Below are positions 37,007-46,008 of a DNA stretch of 64,000 nucleotides, one piece after another. Position 1 is the first letter of the stretch; the number at the start of each line of letters is the position of its first letter. This DNA is from Devosia sp. 1566 (GTDB lineage Bacteria; Pseudomonadota; Alphaproteobacteria; Rhizobiales; Devosiaceae). Both the position numbers and the translations under genes were made by a program. The notes under the pieces are model-generated. The model searched no databases, was not told the origin of the DNA, and saw only the letters and a list, made by a program, of their open reading frames with translations. The stretch spans positions 1,984,001-2,048,000 of the forward strand of contig NZ_CP034767.1 in NCBI RefSeq assembly GCF_004005995.1. The letters run 5' to 3'.

Positions 37007-38929
37007 ATGGCCAAACATATCCACCTGATCTTCAAGACCCATCTCGATATCGGCTTTACCGACCACGCCGCGCGGGTTCGCGAGCAATATCATGAGCAGT
37101 TCATTCCGCAGGCGATCCGGACGAGCGAGCACTTTTTTGCCGAAAATCCCGTCCATCCCACATTTATTTGGACCACGGGCGCCTGGCTTATCTGGGATCA
37201 CCTCCATTCTCAGGACGCCGAGCGTGTCAGGCGCTTGGAGCGAGCCATCGGGCGCGGGTTGATCACCTGGCACGCCCTGCCCTTCACTACCCATACCGAG
37301 CTCATGTCGCCAGCCTTGTTCCAAGCCGGGCTATCCTATTCCGAGGAACTGGACCGCCGCTTCGGCCGCACCACCACGGCGGCCAAGATGACCGATGTGC
37401 CGGGACATACGCTGGGCATGGTCCCGCTGCTCGCGGCCGCCGGGGTGCGCTTCCTGCATCTCGGGGTTAATACCGCGAGCCCCGTTCCCGACGTGCCGCC
37501 GATTTTCCGCTGGCGCGCCTCAAGCGGCGCGGAAATCGTCGTGATGTATCAAGGCTCCTATGGCGCCACCGACTTTCCCGCCGGAGAAGAGGTCGGGCTC
37601 AGCTTTGCCCACACCGCCGACAATATCGGGCCCCAAAGCGTGCCGCAGACGGTAGAAGCGCTCCGCCACATCCAGCACGCCAATCCAGGTGCAGCCATTG
37701 CCGCCTCGACCCTGGATGCCTTTGGCGAGTTGATGTGGGACCGGCGAGACAGCTTTCCCGTAGTGACCGAGGAGATCGGCGATAGCTGGATCCATGGCAC
37801 GGCGAGCGACCCGCATAAGCTGGCGCGTTTTCGCGCTCTGCAGCGGCTTCATGACGGCTGGATTGGCGAACCGACGACCGAGCGCCGCGCCTTTGGCCGC
37901 GGCCTCGCCATGGTGGCGGAACATACCTGGGGCGTCGACATCAAGACCTATCTGCGCAACGAAACGGCCTGGGACCGGGTCGACTTCGAGCGCGCACGCG
38001 CAACTGACTATCGCTTCAGCTATACCGAGCAATCCTGGGCCGAGCAGCGCGCTTATCTCGATGCCGCACTGGCAGAGCTCCAGCCCATCGATCGGGAGAT
38101 CGCCGAAGCGGCACTTGCAGAAACATTGCCGGTCACTGCGCCGGTGCCAGATGCAACAGGCGACCGCATCAGCGATGCCGGCTGGGTCGCGGATCTAGAT
38201 CCAGTCACCGGCGGGATTCGAGCGCTGCTATCGCCCGCTGGCTCGCGCATTGAGGGGCAAAACGGGCTCCTGCTCGGCTATAGCCACGAAAGCTATGACT
38301 GGGCGGCGTTGCAGGAGCACCTCGACAGCTATCTTCAGCATCGCGAAATCTGGGCCATTCTCGACCACGACAAGCCCGGCCTGCAAACCGCCAGGACTGC
38401 GCGCACCGCCAGCTTCGTCCCAAGCCTGGTTGGGGTAGCGGGCGTCAGCACGGCCATGGCCACCCTGCCCCCCCAAGCTCATGCCGAACTCGGCGCGCCG
38501 GGTCAGTGCGAAATTGCGCTACATGGTCTCGGCGAGCGGCAGGTTGAGATCCGCCTCATCTTGCGCAACAAGCCGGCCAACCGCATGCCCGAAGCTGGCT
38601 TCCTCCAGTTCAGCCCTGCAGGCCTCAGCAACTGGTACCTGTGCAAGCTGGGACTCTGGCACGACTCGAAGGCCATCGTCCGCAGGGGCGGCGGTCAGCT
38701 TCAAGCGGCGGAGGCGGTTCGGGCCAAGGGTGCAATTGGCGAGATTACGTTTGACCTGCTCGACGCCGCCCTCGTCGCCCCGGTCGGCTCGCCCTTCTTG
38801 CCGTTCCAGCCAGCTGTGCCAGATTTTTCTGCCGGACTGCGGGTCAATCTCTATAACAACAAATGGGGCACCAATTTCCCAATGTGGTGGGAAGGCGATG
38901 CGCTCTTCCGCTTCGTGCTGACCCTCTGA
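37007..38929 (+). CDS. DUF5054 protein, distant relative of GH38 glycosidases
   Basis: A 640-residue protein without signal peptide. HLIFKTHLDIGFTD (His12, Asp14) mirrors the HLDVGW metal motif of the GH38 mannosidase in this window, and KMTDVPGHTLGM (Asp130) lines up with its WLPDTFGY nucleophile. The remainder is much shorter and diverged, matching DUF5054 proteins, whose activity is unknown to me. Co-transcribed with the LacI regulator (5-base gap). It may hydrolyse the glycoside brought in by the divergent importer. Confidence 0.85.
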   Translation: MAKHIHLIFKTHLDIGFTDHAARVREQYHEQFIPQAIRTSEHFFAENPVHPTFIWTTGAWLIWDHLHSQDAERVRRLERAIGRGLITWHALPFTTHTELMSPALFQAGLSYSEELDRRFGRTTTAAKMTDVPGHTLGMVPLLAAAGVRFLHLGVNTASPVPDVPPIFRWRASSGAEIVVMYQGSYGATDFPAGEEVGLSFAHTADNIGPQSVPQTVEALRHIQHANPGAAIAASTLDAFGELMWDRRDSFPVVTEEIGDSWIHGTASDPHKLARFRALQRLHDGWIGEPTTERRAFGRGLAMVAEHTWGVDIKTYLRNETAWDRVDFERARATDYRFSYTEQSWAEQRAYLDAALAELQPIDREIAEAALAETLPVTAPVPDATGDRISDAGWVADLDPVTGGIRALLSPAGSRIEGQNGLLLGYSHESYDWAALQEHLDSYLQHREIWAILDHDKPGLQTARTARTASFVPSLVGVAGVSTAMATLPPQAHAELGAPGQCEIALHGLGERQVEIRLILRNKPANRMPEAGFLQFSPAGLSNWYLCKLGLWHDSKAIVRRGGGQLQAAEAVRAKGAIGEITFDLLDAALVAPVGSPFLPFQPAVPDFSAGLRVNLYNNKWGTNFPMWWEGDALFRFVLTL

Positions 38930-39033
38930 GCGGCTTGCCCGCCGCGATCGCAGCACTGCGGAACACCCTCCCATCTTGACGTCCATTGTGTTCTCCCGGC
39001 TAATCGCGCCGCCCGAGCAGGATGGCGCACACC

Positions 39034-40044
39034 ATGAGCGACAGACCCAGAACCTTCGTCACAGCCCAGATGGTGGCGGAGCGCGCCGGCGTCTCCCGTT
39101 CGGCGGTGTCGCGCACCTTCACGGACGGCGCCAGCGTATCGGAAGCCACCCGCCGCAAGGTGCTCGATGCAGCGAGCGCCCTTGGCTACCACGTCAACCA
39201 CCTTGCCCGCGGCCTGCGCGAAAACAGCAATATCGTCTGCTTGGTCGTCGCCAATCTCACCACCCCTATCCGCGCCCGCCTCGTCGATGTGCTGACCCGC
39301 AGGCTGCAGGCGGTGGGCAAGATCATCATGATCATCAACACCGAAACCGATCAGGAAAGCGCGGCGCAAGCCTTGCGCCAAACGCTCAACTACCGCGCCG
39401 ATGCTACGGTGGTGCTATCCGGCACGCCCCCCGCGAGCCTGATCGAGACTTGCCTTGCCAACGGCCAGCAGGTGATTCTGATCAACCGCGACGAGCGGCT
39501 GGTTGGTAGCTCCAATCTGGGCGTCGACAACGCCATGGCGGGCGCCGAGGCGCAGTACCTGCTGCAGCGCGCGGGCTGCCTGCGCCTTGCGGTTGTCACC
39601 TCCAACACCCGCACGGCGAGTCTGGTGGAACGGCAGCGTGCATTTGTTGCGGCCGCGACAGCTGCCGGCATGGCCGTAGCCGCCACCGAGGTCGGCCCTT
39701 CCAGCTATGCCGAAGGACAGCTGGCAGCCCGGCGGCTGTTTGGCCGCTCCCAGGCTCCGGACGGTGTTTTTTGCGTAACCGACCTCTTTGCGCTGGGGTT
39801 CATGGACGCCGCACGCCAGGAATTTGCCTTGCGCATTCCGCAAGACCTGTGTGTCATCGGTTTCGACGATATCGAGCAGGCCGGTTGGGCATCCTACAAC
39901 CTGACCACCTTCTCCCAGCCGCTAGAGCTGATCGCCGATGAAGTCGTGGCACTGCTGCAGCAGCCCGACAATGCGGACTCGACGCGAAGGGTGATCGAGC
40001 CGATGCCGATCTGGCGCCGCTCGGTTCGTCCGGGCGCGCCCTAG
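39034..40044 (+). CDS. LacI-family transcriptional regulator
   Basis: A regulator of 336 residues from ATG 39034 (MSDRPRTF); an ATG at 39022 is in frame but abuts its only ribosome-site candidate. The helix-turn-helix is TAQMVAERAGVSRSAVSRTFTD, then the hinge ALGYHVNHLARGLREN and effector domain. It precedes the importer and phosphodiesterase operon in the same direction, with two related palindromes in the 329-base gap between them (40053-40149), which it probably binds. Confidence 0.91.
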   Translation: MSDRPRTFVTAQMVAERAGVSRSAVSRTFTDGASVSEATRRKVLDAASALGYHVNHLARGLRENSNIVCLVVANLTTPIRARLVDVLTRRLQAVGKIIMIINTETDQESAAQALRQTLNYRADATVVLSGTPPASLIETCLANGQQVILINRDERLVGSSNLGVDNAMAGAEAQYLLQRAGCLRLAVVTSNTRTASLVERQRAFVAAATAAGMAVAATEVGPSSYAEGQLAARRLFGRSQAPDGVFCVTDLFALGFMDAARQEFALRIPQDLCVIGFDDIEQAGWASYNLTTFSQPLELIADEVVALLQQPDNADSTRRVIEPMPIWRRSVRPGAP

Positions 40045-40052
40045 CGGCATCC

Positions 40053-40149
40053 TTGCACACGTGCGCAACGCGCATGTTTGTCATTAAAGCGTTATGCAAC
40101 CGCGCTAGACACACCGACGAAAAATGTTCGCTGCTGCACTTGTGTGCAG
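40053..40149. promoter_or_regulatory. Pair of related palindromic operators before the importer operon
   Basis: TTGCACACGTGCGCAA (40053-40068) is symmetric at seven of eight arm positions. CTGCACTTGTGTGCAG (40134-40149) has perfect 6-base arms. Their cores TGCACACGTGCGCA and TGCACTTGTGTGCA agree at 11 of 14 bases, and the first has the central CG of LacI operators. They lie 81 bases apart after the stop of the LacI gene. Between 40150 and 40373 I see no gene; the strong start is ATG 40374. Confidence 0.6.
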
Positions 40150-40373
40150 TCGTATTTCGGTGTTGTCTTGGCCCCAGCATATGTCTCGCCGGCCGGCAAA
40201 ACCCAGCACCAGATTGGGTCGGCCTCGTCGATGCGCATGCGCGGGAGGAGCCCATGGGGCGAACGAGCCGGCGCCGATCCGGTTCGTTGTTTGGCCAAGA
40301 GCCGCCATCCGCCTCCGCGATCGGCACGGAAAGCGCGGCGATCCGCCCCGGATCGCCTCATGGGAGAAGCACA

Positions 40374-41525
40374 ATGAAACGCCGCACCTTCATGATCTCA
40401 GCTGCCGGCGCCGCAGCCGGAATGGCCGTCCTGCCCCGCATGTCCTTCGCCGCCGAAGGCACGATCGACTGGTACACGAGCTCGGATCAGAACATTCTCG
40501 ACTTCTGGACCAATGTAGTGAAGCCCGCTTTCGAAGCGGCCAATCCGGGCACCACGCTCAACCTGGTGGACGGCGGGGACAATGCGGGCCTCCAGTCCAT
40601 CGCCGAGCGCGGCCTCGCTGCCATGAGCTCGAACGCCGACCCCCAGGCAGATTTCTTCGAAGGTTTTGACTCGCGGCAACCGGTCGGCGCCTTGGAACAA
40701 GGTCTGTGGGTCGACTTCGAGCAGGCGGGGCTGTCCAACTACTCCAAGCTTAATCCGCTCGGCATCGACATCCCCACCAATTTGCCCTACCGCGGCTCGC
40801 AGGTGCTGCTGGCCTACGACACCACCAAGCTTGATCCCGCCAACGCGCCCAAGACCTGGCCGGACCTGATGGCTTGGATCAAAGCCAATCCGGGCCAGTT
40901 CATCTATAATCGCCCCAACAAGGGCGGTTCGGGTCTTAATTTCGTGCGGCGGGCTGTGCTCGAGGCCAATGGCCAGGATCTCAGCAAGTTTACGGTCGAT
41001 AATGCCACGCCCGAAAACACCGCGGCCATGCTGCCCGCGGCATGGGAAATCCTCAAGGATATTGCCCCGTCGCTGTTCGACCAGGGTGCGTATACATCCG
41101 GCAATACCCAATCGCTGCAGCTGCTCGGGCAGGCTGCCGTAACCATGATCCCGGCGTGGTCCGATCAGGTGCTCAAGGCCATCGAACAAGGGGTGCTCCC
41201 AGAAACCACGGGCCTGGTGCAGTTGCAGGATCTTGGACTGCCCGGCGGCTTCTCGCGCATCACCATTCTCTCCAATGGCGTCAACAAGGATGCGGCGATC
41301 AAGCTGGCTGATTTCGTTCTGAGCGAAGAAATCCAGTCGGCAGTTCTGACCGAACTCGGCGGCTTTCCCGGCGTATCTTGGGACTATGTAGCGTCTGATC
41401 TGCGCGAGCGCTTCGCCGACATCATCCCCAGCTCCATCCCGGTTTTCCCCAGCGGCCCCTGGGAAGTTGCTATCAATGATGGCTGGTATCGCACGGTGGC
41501 GCCAAACGTGGACCCCGCCTCGTGA
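40374..41525 (+). CDS. Twin-arginine periplasmic binding protein of ABC importer
   Basis: A 383-residue binding protein starting at ATG 40374 with a GGGAGAAG site; the long upstream frame to 40053 is the non-coding leader. MKRRTFMISAAGAAAGM is a twin-arginine-type signal, cleaved near SFA-AEG. The fold is the type 2 (iron/putrescine/2-aminoethylphosphonate-like) class: WYTSSDQNILDFW and FYNRPN-like pocket stretches. First gene of an operon with two permeases, ATPase, GDPD and IMPase-like genes; substrate inferred as a glycerophosphodiester. Confidence 0.9.
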   Translation: MKRRTFMISAAGAAAGMAVLPRMSFAAEGTIDWYTSSDQNILDFWTNVVKPAFEAANPGTTLNLVDGGDNAGLQSIAERGLAAMSSNADPQADFFEGFDSRQPVGALEQGLWVDFEQAGLSNYSKLNPLGIDIPTNLPYRGSQVLLAYDTTKLDPANAPKTWPDLMAWIKANPGQFIYNRPNKGGSGLNFVRRAVLEANGQDLSKFTVDNATPENTAAMLPAAWEILKDIAPSLFDQGAYTSGNTQSLQLLGQAAVTMIPAWSDQVLKAIEQGVLPETTGLVQLQDLGLPGGFSRITILSNGVNKDAAIKLADFVLSEEIQSAVLTELGGFPGVSWDYVASDLRERFADIIPSSIPVFPSGPWEVAINDGWYRTVAPNVDPAS

Positions 41526-42400
41526 CCGCAATCGACGCGGGCCGACCGGTTATGCCCGCTTCGCCAGAACGCAGGAGGCCGGTCGGCCTCCTGCTCGTCG
41601 CCGTGCCGGTGCTGCTGGTTCTCTGGCTCGTGATCTGGCCCATCATCTCGGCCGTGATCACCACCATCTGGTTGAGGACACCCGAGGGGACCCAGTTCTC
41701 GCTCGAGACCTACCGCTTCTTTTTTTCAGACGGCTACAGCCTATCAAACCTGTCGGTCACGCTGTGGACCACTGGCGTCTGCGCCATTTTGCTGCTCGTC
41801 ATCTGCCTGCCGATCGCGCTCTACCTGCGCTTCTCCGACAGCAAGGTAGCGGCCTATGTGCAGGGCCTCGCCATCTTTCCCATGTTCGTGCCCTCGATCA
41901 TCCTGAGCTTCGCGCTGATCCGCGTTCTTGGCCCCAATGGCACCGTAGACTTGCTGCTTAATGCGATTAGCCTGCCCAAAATCCGCTCCCCCTATCTAAC
42001 GCCATGGGGACCCGTGATCGGCCTCGTCTGGGACAATATCCCGCTGACCGTTCTGATCCTGCTATCGGGTCTCGGCAATGTGTCCAATCAATCGATCGAG
42101 GCCGCAAGAGACGTCGGCGCCGGCCGCTTCGCGCTGCTTTGGCATATCATTCTGCCGCGTATCACCAATTCCATCCTGGTCGCCATCTCCTTTGCCGTGC
42201 TGGGCATCTTCTCGGCCTTCACCCTGCCCTACATCCTGGGCCCAGCGGCGCCCGAAATGATGGGCCCCTTCATGCAGCGCACCTTCCGCGACCTTTATGA
42301 TCCAACCAGTGCCATTACCCAGGCCGTCGTGACCTTCGGGTTCTGCATCGTGTTCGGTCTTTTCTATGTGCGCTCGGTCGCCAAGAACAGGACGCCCTAG
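41522..42400 (+). CDS. ABC transporter permease
   Basis: A 292-residue inner-membrane protein starting at GTG 41522, overlapping the binding-protein stop by 4 bases. About six membrane segments, and the EAA loop IEAARDVGAGRFALLWHIILPRI. It belongs to the PotB/CysT-like permease class used by iron, spermidine and phosphonate importers, matching the class of the binding protein. Confidence 0.92.
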   Translation: MTAIDAGRPVMPASPERRRPVGLLLVAVPVLLVLWLVIWPIISAVITTIWLRTPEGTQFSLETYRFFFSDGYSLSNLSVTLWTTGVCAILLLVICLPIALYLRFSDSKVAAYVQGLAIFPMFVPSIILSFALIRVLGPNGTVDLLLNAISLPKIRSPYLTPWGPVIGLVWDNIPLTVLILLSGLGNVSNQSIEAARDVGAGRFALLWHIILPRITNSILVAISFAVLGIFSAFTLPYILGPAAPEMMGPFMQRTFRDLYDPTSAITQAVVTFGFCIVFGLFYVRSVAKNRTP

Positions 42401-42401
42401 C

Positions 42402-43220
42402 ATGGCCACTCTTGTGCATCGCCGCGTCGACTGGACCGGCATCATCCTGGCCGTTGTTTTAACGCTAGCTATCGTGTTCCCGCTGCTCGTGGTGGGCACC
42501 TGGGCCTTCACCAATGTGTGGCGCTATCCTTCGGTGATCCCGCAGGAGTTCGGTCTCCGCTTCTGGGGGCAGACCTTGGGCCGCGCCGATGTCTGGACCT
42601 CCATCACGATGAGCCTGACCCTGGCGACCACGGTCACGCTGATCTCGGCTGCCATCTGCCTGCCGGCCGCCTTTGCCTTCGCCCGGTTGGAGTTTCCCGG
42701 CCGGGACCTCCTGTTCTTCTCGTTTCTCGCCGGCCACGCCTTCCCCAAATTTGGCCTCCTCGTCGCCATTGCCGGCATTTTCCTGCAGCTCAATCTTATC
42801 GGCACCTTTTGGGGCGTGGTGCTGATCCAGCTCGTGGGCACCTTGTTGTTCATGATCTGGATTCCGGTGGCGGCATTCCAATCCGTGGACCGGCGCATGG
42901 AAGAAGCGGCGCGCGACGTCGGTGCCGGGCCGTTCCGGGTGTTCTGGTCTATCACCCTGCCCCAGGCCGGCCCGACCATCGCAGCGGCAATCCTCCTCAG
43001 CTTTGTAGGCACCTTCTATGAAACCGAAGGCGCCTGGCTGATCGGCGCGCCGCAGGTGCGCACCCTGCCGGTGCTGATGATCTCCTTCATCAACAACCAG
43101 CCGGTGATCCAATTTGGCGCGGTGCTGTCCGTGCTGCTTTGGGTGCCAAGTTTCATTGCCCTGCTGTTTGCCCGCCGGGTTGTCAATTCCGGTTCGTTCG
43201 CCCGCGGCTTCGGCGGCTAG
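42402..43220 (+). CDS. ABC transporter permease, second subunit
   Basis: A 272-residue permease starting at ATG 42402 (MATLVHRRVDW), one base after the preceding stop. About six membrane segments and the EAA loop MEEAARDVGAGPFRVFWSITLPQ. PotC-like partner of the previous gene; the two form the membrane heterodimer. Confidence 0.92.
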   Translation: MATLVHRRVDWTGIILAVVLTLAIVFPLLVVGTWAFTNVWRYPSVIPQEFGLRFWGQTLGRADVWTSITMSLTLATTVTLISAAICLPAAFAFARLEFPGRDLLFFSFLAGHAFPKFGLLVAIAGIFLQLNLIGTFWGVVLIQLVGTLLFMIWIPVAAFQSVDRRMEEAARDVGAGPFRVFWSITLPQAGPTIAAAILLSFVGTFYETEGAWLIGAPQVRTLPVLMISFINNQPVIQFGAVLSVLLWVPSFIALLFARRVVNSGSFARGFGG

Positions 43221-43229
43221 GAAAAACTG

Positions 43230-44264
43230 ATGTCCGTTCTCGAGATCAAAGACGTATCCAAAATTTTTGGCGGCGCCGTCAGCGCCGTGGACAGCTTCTC
43301 GCTTGATGTGGCCGATGGCGAACTTGTGTGCCTGCTCGGCCCCTCCGGCTCCGGCAAATCCACCCTGCTGCGCATGGTGGGCGGGTTCGAGCGCCCCACC
43401 AGCGGCCACATGACCATTGATGGCGAAGACATCACCCATGTGCCCGCCGAAAAGCGCCCCACCGGCATGGTATTCCAGAGCCACGCGCTTTGGACCCATA
43501 TGAACGTGTTCAAGAACCTCGCCTTCGGACTAAAGCTGCGCAAAGTGGCTCCGGATGAGATCAAGCGGCGTGTCGAGGCCGTGCTCGATCTCGTGGGCCT
43601 CTCCGGCTACGGCACCCGCCATGTCGCCAAGCTTTCGGGCGGACAGCAGCAACGCGTAGCGCTGGCCCGCTCGCTGGTACTTGAACCCAAGATCCTGCTG
43701 CTGGACGAGCCTTTTGCCAGCCTCGACCAGCACTTGCGCGAACGCCTTCGCGAGGAGGTGCGCGACATCCAGCAGCGCCTCAAGATTACGACGCTGTTCG
43801 TCACCCACGGCCAGGACGAGGCGCTCTCCATGGCCGACCGCATCGTAGTAATGCGCGATGGTCGCACCGAACAGATCGACCGGCCGGATGTGGTTTATCG
43901 TGATCCGCAGACGCCCTTCGTCGCTGGTTTCATCGGCACCATGAATTTGGTGGAAGGCGAGGTGCGCAACGGCAGTTTCAGCCATGCCGGTCTGACAGTG
44001 CCGCTGCCTATCTCTGACGGTGCGGCAATCCTCGCCGTACGGCCTGAAGCACTCGACTTGGAAGCTTCAGAGGATGCTCCAGCCAAGGTGCACCGCGTCA
44101 CTGATTTTGGCACCCACGGCCTGGTGGACCTGGCGCTGCCTGACGGCACTCGCCTCAAAGCGATGGTGTCCCACCCCGACCTGTTCAAGACCGGACAAGG
44201 CGCTCATCTCCGGCCGCGGGCCATAATGGCCTATCGCGACGATCGGCAGGTCTTTCGGAGCTGA
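43230..44264 (+). CDS. ABC transporter ATP-binding protein
   Basis: A 344-residue ATPase with Walker A GPSGSGKST, signature LSGGQQQRVALARSL, Walker B LLLDEPFASLDQHLR and switch His FVTHGQDEALSMAD. The C-terminal TOBE-like domain runs from about residue 235. It follows the permeases after nine bases and is separated from the GDPD gene by a single base. Completes a four-part importer. Confidence 0.94.
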   Translation: MSVLEIKDVSKIFGGAVSAVDSFSLDVADGELVCLLGPSGSGKSTLLRMVGGFERPTSGHMTIDGEDITHVPAEKRPTGMVFQSHALWTHMNVFKNLAFGLKLRKVAPDEIKRRVEAVLDLVGLSGYGTRHVAKLSGGQQQRVALARSLVLEPKILLLDEPFASLDQHLRERLREEVRDIQQRLKITTLFVTHGQDEALSMADRIVVMRDGRTEQIDRPDVVYRDPQTPFVAGFIGTMNLVEGEVRNGSFSHAGLTVPLPISDGAAILAVRPEALDLEASEDAPAKVHRVTDFGTHGLVDLALPDGTRLKAMVSHPDLFKTGQGAHLRPRAIMAYRDDRQVFRS

Positions 44265-44265
44265 A

Positions 44266-45102
44266 ATGACTGATCCACTCTATATCGAGCGGAACGGCCA
44301 CCGCACTTGGCTGAAGTGGCATAGGGCACGCCGCCGGGTTTCCGACCCGGTGTTTACCGGCCCCCGCATTCTCGAAGCCATGCGGCTGGGCGCCAGCGTG
44401 GAGGTTGACCTGGTCGTTCACGCCGACCACGGCTTTGCCATCCTCCACAACGCAACTCTCGAAGCGGAAACAACTGGCGCCGGACGGGTGCGCGAAACCG
44501 GTGCCGCGATGTTGCGCGGTCTGCACTTGCGGGACAATCAGGGCACACCATTACCTGACCGGGTGATGCTGCTGGAGGACCTCTGCCAGCTGTTGCAGCG
44601 CAATCCTCCCCACCCCGACGGTCTGCTGCAGCTGGACTTCAAGGAAGATTTTTCGGCACTGCATCCGCAGACGGTGGCAAACTTTGCTGCAGGCGTTGCG
44701 CCGGTAGCCGGTTCATTGATCCTTTCGGGGGGCGACGCGGCGGCGATCGAGGTCCTCGCCCAAGCGGCGCCGGGTCTCCGCACCGGCTACGACCCCTGCT
44801 ACGGGGAGTCGCTGGCACGACTGCGCGCTACCGGCGACTACCGGAGCTTCATTGCCGACGCGTTCGCGGCCGCTCCGAAAGCCGAGATGATCTACTTGGC
44901 CTATGAGATCGTCTTGTCCGCGCGAGCCGCGGGCTTTGACATCATCGCGCCCATCCACGCCGCGGGGCGCCGGATCGATGCCTGGACCATTCGCCAGATC
45001 ACCCCCGAAACCCTCACCCAGGTTGACAAGCTCCTTGAGCTCAAGGTTGACCAGATCACAACCGACGACCCGGAGGGGCTGCTCGCGGCTCTCGCACGAT
45101 GA
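44266..45102 (+). CDS. Glycerophosphodiester phosphodiesterase (GDPD) family protein
   Basis: A 278-residue GDPD barrel without signal peptide, so cytoplasmic. Visible active-site counterparts: His19-Arg20 (family HRG, here HRA), Glu46 and Asp48 (VEVDL), His61 (HN in place of the usual HD), LDFKED near 123-128, and the C-terminal AWTI ... VDQITTDDPEGL. The N-terminal motif is diverged, so the substrate may differ from classic GlpQ/UgpQ. It overlaps the IMPase-like gene by 4 bases, which points to hydrolysis yielding a phosphorylated alcohol such as inositol phosphate. Confidence 0.87.
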   Translation: MTDPLYIERNGHRTWLKWHRARRRVSDPVFTGPRILEAMRLGASVEVDLVVHADHGFAILHNATLEAETTGAGRVRETGAAMLRGLHLRDNQGTPLPDRVMLLEDLCQLLQRNPPHPDGLLQLDFKEDFSALHPQTVANFAAGVAPVAGSLILSGGDAAAIEVLAQAAPGLRTGYDPCYGESLARLRATGDYRSFIADAFAAAPKAEMIYLAYEIVLSARAAGFDIIAPIHAAGRRIDAWTIRQITPETLTQVDKLLELKVDQITTDDPEGLLAALAR

Positions 45103-45914
45103 TCACGGATTACAGCAAGATACTCGACGAAATGGTTGCCACAGCCCGCGAAGCGGGAGCCTTGACCCTGGAGCACTTCAAGAATTTTCGCGACCTTGAG
45201 GTCGGCATCAAGGGTCCGGGTGACTTCGTTTCCGATGCGGATCGAGAGTCCGAGCAACTGATCCGCAAGCGCCTTTTTGCCATCAATCCCGATTGGAGCC
45301 TGACGGGAGAAGAGTTTGCCCCGGTCGAAGGCGCGGACCCCGAGCACCGCTGGCTGGTTGACCCCATCGATGGCACCACCAACTTCATTTTCGGCCAGCA
45401 CTACACCATCACCATCGCCTTGCGGCGGGGCAACGAGACCGTCTGTGGCCTCGTCTATAATCCGGTCTCGGACGAGATGTTCACGGCCACCAAGGGTGGC
45501 GGCGCCTGGCTCAATGGCGAACGCCTCTATGTCAGCCGCTCCACTGACATAGGCCTTATGTGCGTCGGCACCGGCCTGCCCACCCCAGGGCTGCAGCTTT
45601 ACCCTGGGGCCTACGAGCGGCTCGATGCCATCCGCGCCGAGATCGGCGCCGTACGCGTTGTCGGCAGCGCGGCCAATTCCTGCGCCTATGTGGCGTGCGG
45701 GCGCCTCACCGGTTATTTCGAGGAAACCGGCTTTGTCGATACGGCGGCCGGTATTCTCCTTGTGGAGGAAGCGGGTGGTGTCGTCACCGACTGGTGGGGT
45801 CGCGGCCCCGACCTATTCGAGCGCACCGGCGCGCTTATCGTTGCGAACGCTGCAACCCACGCCCACCTGCTCCAGCACCTCAGCGCCGTGCCAACAAAGA
45901 ATCCAGTTGTGTGA
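45099..45914 (+). CDS. Inositol-monophosphatase-family phosphatase
   Basis: A 271-residue Mg-dependent phosphatase. Metal-site residues are present: KGPGDFVSDAD, GEE at 70-72, and WLVDPIDGTTNF with Asp88, Asp91 and the GTT turn; the C-terminal ETGFVDTAAGILLVEEAGG completes the signature. The family dephosphorylates inositol phosphates and some other sugar phosphates. Position after GDPD in an importer operon, 17 kb from the inositol catabolic genes, supports inositol-1-phosphate as substrate. Convergent with the GMC gene. Confidence 0.92.
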   Translation: MITDYSKILDEMVATAREAGALTLEHFKNFRDLEVGIKGPGDFVSDADRESEQLIRKRLFAINPDWSLTGEEFAPVEGADPEHRWLVDPIDGTTNFIFGQHYTITIALRRGNETVCGLVYNPVSDEMFTATKGGGAWLNGERLYVSRSTDIGLMCVGTGLPTPGLQLYPGAYERLDAIRAEIGAVRVVGSAANSCAYVACGRLTGYFEETGFVDTAAGILLVEEAGGVVTDWWGRGPDLFERTGALIVANAATHAHLLQHLSAVPTKNPVV

Positions 45915-46008
45915 GGATCCGGTCGCCTCCGCAGCAAGCTCTTACGCGGTACTGCTGATCCGTTAGACAAGCCGAACCACCCGGACCTGCCTCGTCTCTT
46001 GTCGACAT

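Noticed and set aside
40053..40373. N-terminal extension of the twin-arginine binding protein (continuous open frame from 40053)
   Set aside because: The extension crosses two operator palindromes, and the twin-arginine signal at 40374 with its ribosome site marks the true start.
44266..45914. GDPD and IMPase-like genes as general phospholipid recycling unrelated to inositol
   Set aside because: Not excluded, but the direct coupling to an importer and to an IMPase-family gene near a full inositol locus makes the inositol link the better hypothesis.
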